DNA from: an uncultured bacterium
GTDB taxonomy: Bacteria > Desulfobacterota > Desulfovibrionia > Desulfovibrionales > Desulfovibrionaceae
Direction of reading: 5' to 3'
NCBI GenBank assembly: GCA_905214305.1
Contig: CAJMLK010000067.1
Span: forward strand, 1 to 15,240
DNA length: 15,240 nt
A program made the translations under genes and the position numbers. Shown here piece by piece: positions 14,624 to 15,240 of the stretch. The notes beneath the pieces were generated by a model. That model did not search any database and had not been told where the DNA came from. It saw only the letters and a program-made list of their open reading frames with translations. The number at the start of each line of letters is the position of its first letter. Positions within the stretch are counted from its first letter, which is position 1.

Positions 14624-14632
14624 CATATCAAC

Positions 14633-14893
14633 ATGGAATTTGAATACGACCCGGCCAAGAGCGCGGCCAACAAAATAAAACACGGCCTCACCTTTGAAGA
14701 GGCCAAGGCCCTGTGGGAAGACGAAAACCTTCTTGAGGTGCCAGTGCTGCGCACAGGCGAAGAGCGCTACCTTGTCATCGGCGCTATCAGCGGCAAAATG
14801 TGGACCGGGGTTATCACTTACAGGGGCGGGGCCGTGCGCATCATTTCCGTACGGCGCTCCCGCAAGGAAGAGGTGGAATACTATGAGTCATGA
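14633..14893 (+). CDS. brnT: BrnT-family ribonuclease toxin
   Basis: An 86-residue protein of the BrnT (DUF497) toxin family, a RelE-like-fold ribonuclease that inhibits translation. Signatures: N-terminal FEYDPAKSAANKIKHGLTFEEA (family FxWDxxKxxxNxxKHGxxFxEA), IGAISGKMWTGVITYR in the middle, and RIISVRRSRKEEVEYYE at the end. Full length with no sign of decay. No Shine-Dalgarno site precedes the ATG. With TATAAT at 14610-14615 the leader would be only about ten bases, which would keep toxin translation low. The stop overlaps the antitoxin start by 11 bases. It sits behind an AT-rich stretch, consistent with a mobile toxin-antitoxin module. Confidence 0.95.
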   Translation: MEFEYDPAKSAANKIKHGLTFEEAKALWEDENLLEVPVLRTGEERYLVIGAISGKMWTGVITYRGGAVRIISVRRSRKEEVEYYES

Positions 14894-15137
14894 AAAGCAG
14901 ATTTCAGCCGAGGAATTTGACCGCCGCTTTGACGCTGGCGAAGACATTTCCGGCCATGTGGACTGGGCAGCAGGCCGCAGGCCCAACAAACAGACGCAGC
15001 GGGTCAACGTGGATTTTCCCGTGTGGATGGTAGACGCCCTTGATGCCGAGGCCCGCCACCTGGGCGTGAGCCGCCAGGCGCTGGTCAAGGTGTGGATAGC
15101 CAACTGCCTTGCGCGTGATGCGCACAGCGCCAGATAA
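14883..15137 (+). CDS. brnA: BrnA-family antitoxin (ribbon-helix-helix)
   Basis: An 84-residue antitoxin. The acidic N-terminal half (residues 1-35, including EEFDRRFDAGEDI) would bind BrnT. The C-terminal half RVNVDFPVWMVDALDAEARHLGVSRQALVKVWIA is a ribbon-helix-helix DNA-binding domain. The ATG at 14883 lies inside the end of brnT in a different frame, preceded by a GAGGTGG ribosome site (14868-14874) that is far better than the one of brnT. This supports antitoxin excess. BrnA normally represses its own promoter, here probably through the palindrome at 14609-14623. The frame is open further upstream within brnT, but that part is not BrnA-like. Confidence 0.94.
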   Translation: MSHEKQISAEEFDRRFDAGEDISGHVDWAAGRRPNKQTQRVNVDFPVWMVDALDAEARHLGVSRQALVKVWIANCLARDAHSAR

Positions 15138-15162
15138 AATTATTTTCACTGCAAAACAGAAG

Positions 15163-15185
15163 AGCCGGACTATCCGGCTTTTTTT
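15163..15185 (+). terminator. Intrinsic terminator of brnTA
   Basis: AGCCGGA (15163-15169) pairs with TCCGGCT (15173-15179) across the loop CTA, followed by a T-tract to 15185. It lies 25 bases after the brnA stop. Confidence 0.9.
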
Positions 15186-15240
15186 ATTGTGGCTTTAGCC
15201 AGTTGAGCGCGCCAGCGCGCGAAACAGAAAACCACCCGCT
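15186..15240. other. Right-end flank with a GC hairpin
   Basis: No gene is seen in the last 55 bases. A GCGCGC-CA-GCGCGC dyad occupies 15207-15220. The sequence is cut by the window edge, so its continuation cannot be judged. Confidence 0.4.

Larger units (their letters stand above)
13739..14632. other. Gene-free region with palindromes; AT-rich right half
   Basis: About 890 bases without a convincing gene. The SQR leader carries two mutually exclusive hairpins (13796-13816 CGTGCA/TGCACG, and AGCCG/CGGCT at 13801-13819). From 13930 to 14200 GC content is near the rest of the window, and short frames there (for example 13988-14194) match nothing I recognise. From about 14205 the sequence becomes AT-rich, with a 17-bp palindrome (14234-14250), a duplicated CTGGTTATA (14366-14374 and 14393-14401), and small hairpins such as TGCTG/CAGCA (14427-14445). 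Confidence 0.5.

Overview
The window looks like chromosomal DNA from a sulfate-reducing deltaproteobacterium of the Desulfovibrio type. This is inferred from the fairly high GC content, the style of the proteins, a sulfide:quinone-oxidoreductase-like gene paired with a DUF1641 gene, and large lineage-specific membrane proteins. I could run no database search, so the genus is a guess. I see no rRNA, tRNA, CRISPR array, transposase or phage gene.

Left part (about 170-6650, all on the minus strand, read right to left): a catabolic operon for small sugar acids. Its order is a DeoR-family regulator, a DUF1537-family D-threonate kinase (DtnK), a PdxA2-type 4-phospho-D-threonate dehydrogenase, a GntP-family permease, a type I glycerate kinase, and a 100-residue membrane protein whose start overlaps the kinase stop. 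Expected chemistry: the permease imports the acid, DtnK phosphorylates threonate, and PdxA2 oxidises and decarboxylates it to dihydroxyacetone phosphate. Glycerate kinase would feed glycerate into lower glycolysis. A good sigma70-type promoter lies before the regulator. Its -10 overlaps one of two identical 16-base operator-like repeats, set on either side of a bidirectional terminator. GC-rich hairpins, one of them terminator-like, separate the permease and glycerate kinase genes.

Middle part (6852-11602): two divergent genes of unknown role separated by about 750 bases. The minus-strand gene encodes a 1021-residue protein. Its N-terminal part looks like a PHP-type phosphoesterase domain with changed metal-site residues, and its C-terminal part is membrane-embedded. 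The plus-strand gene encodes a secreted protein with the sequence pattern of the CYTH (triphosphate tunnel) superfamily. This is the least explained part of the window.

Right part (11631-15240): a perfect 17-bp bidirectional terminator separates the CYTH gene from a minus-strand pair encoding an SQR-like flavoprotein and a DUF1641 protein. A stretch of about 890 bases without a convincing gene follows; its right half is AT-rich and carries palindromes. It leads into a compact brnT-brnA toxin-antitoxin operon with a palindrome over its -10 and a terminator behind it. A 38-base GC-rich repeat occurs twice in the window, near the left end and in the 10.1 kb intergenic region, and may be a dispersed genomic repeat.
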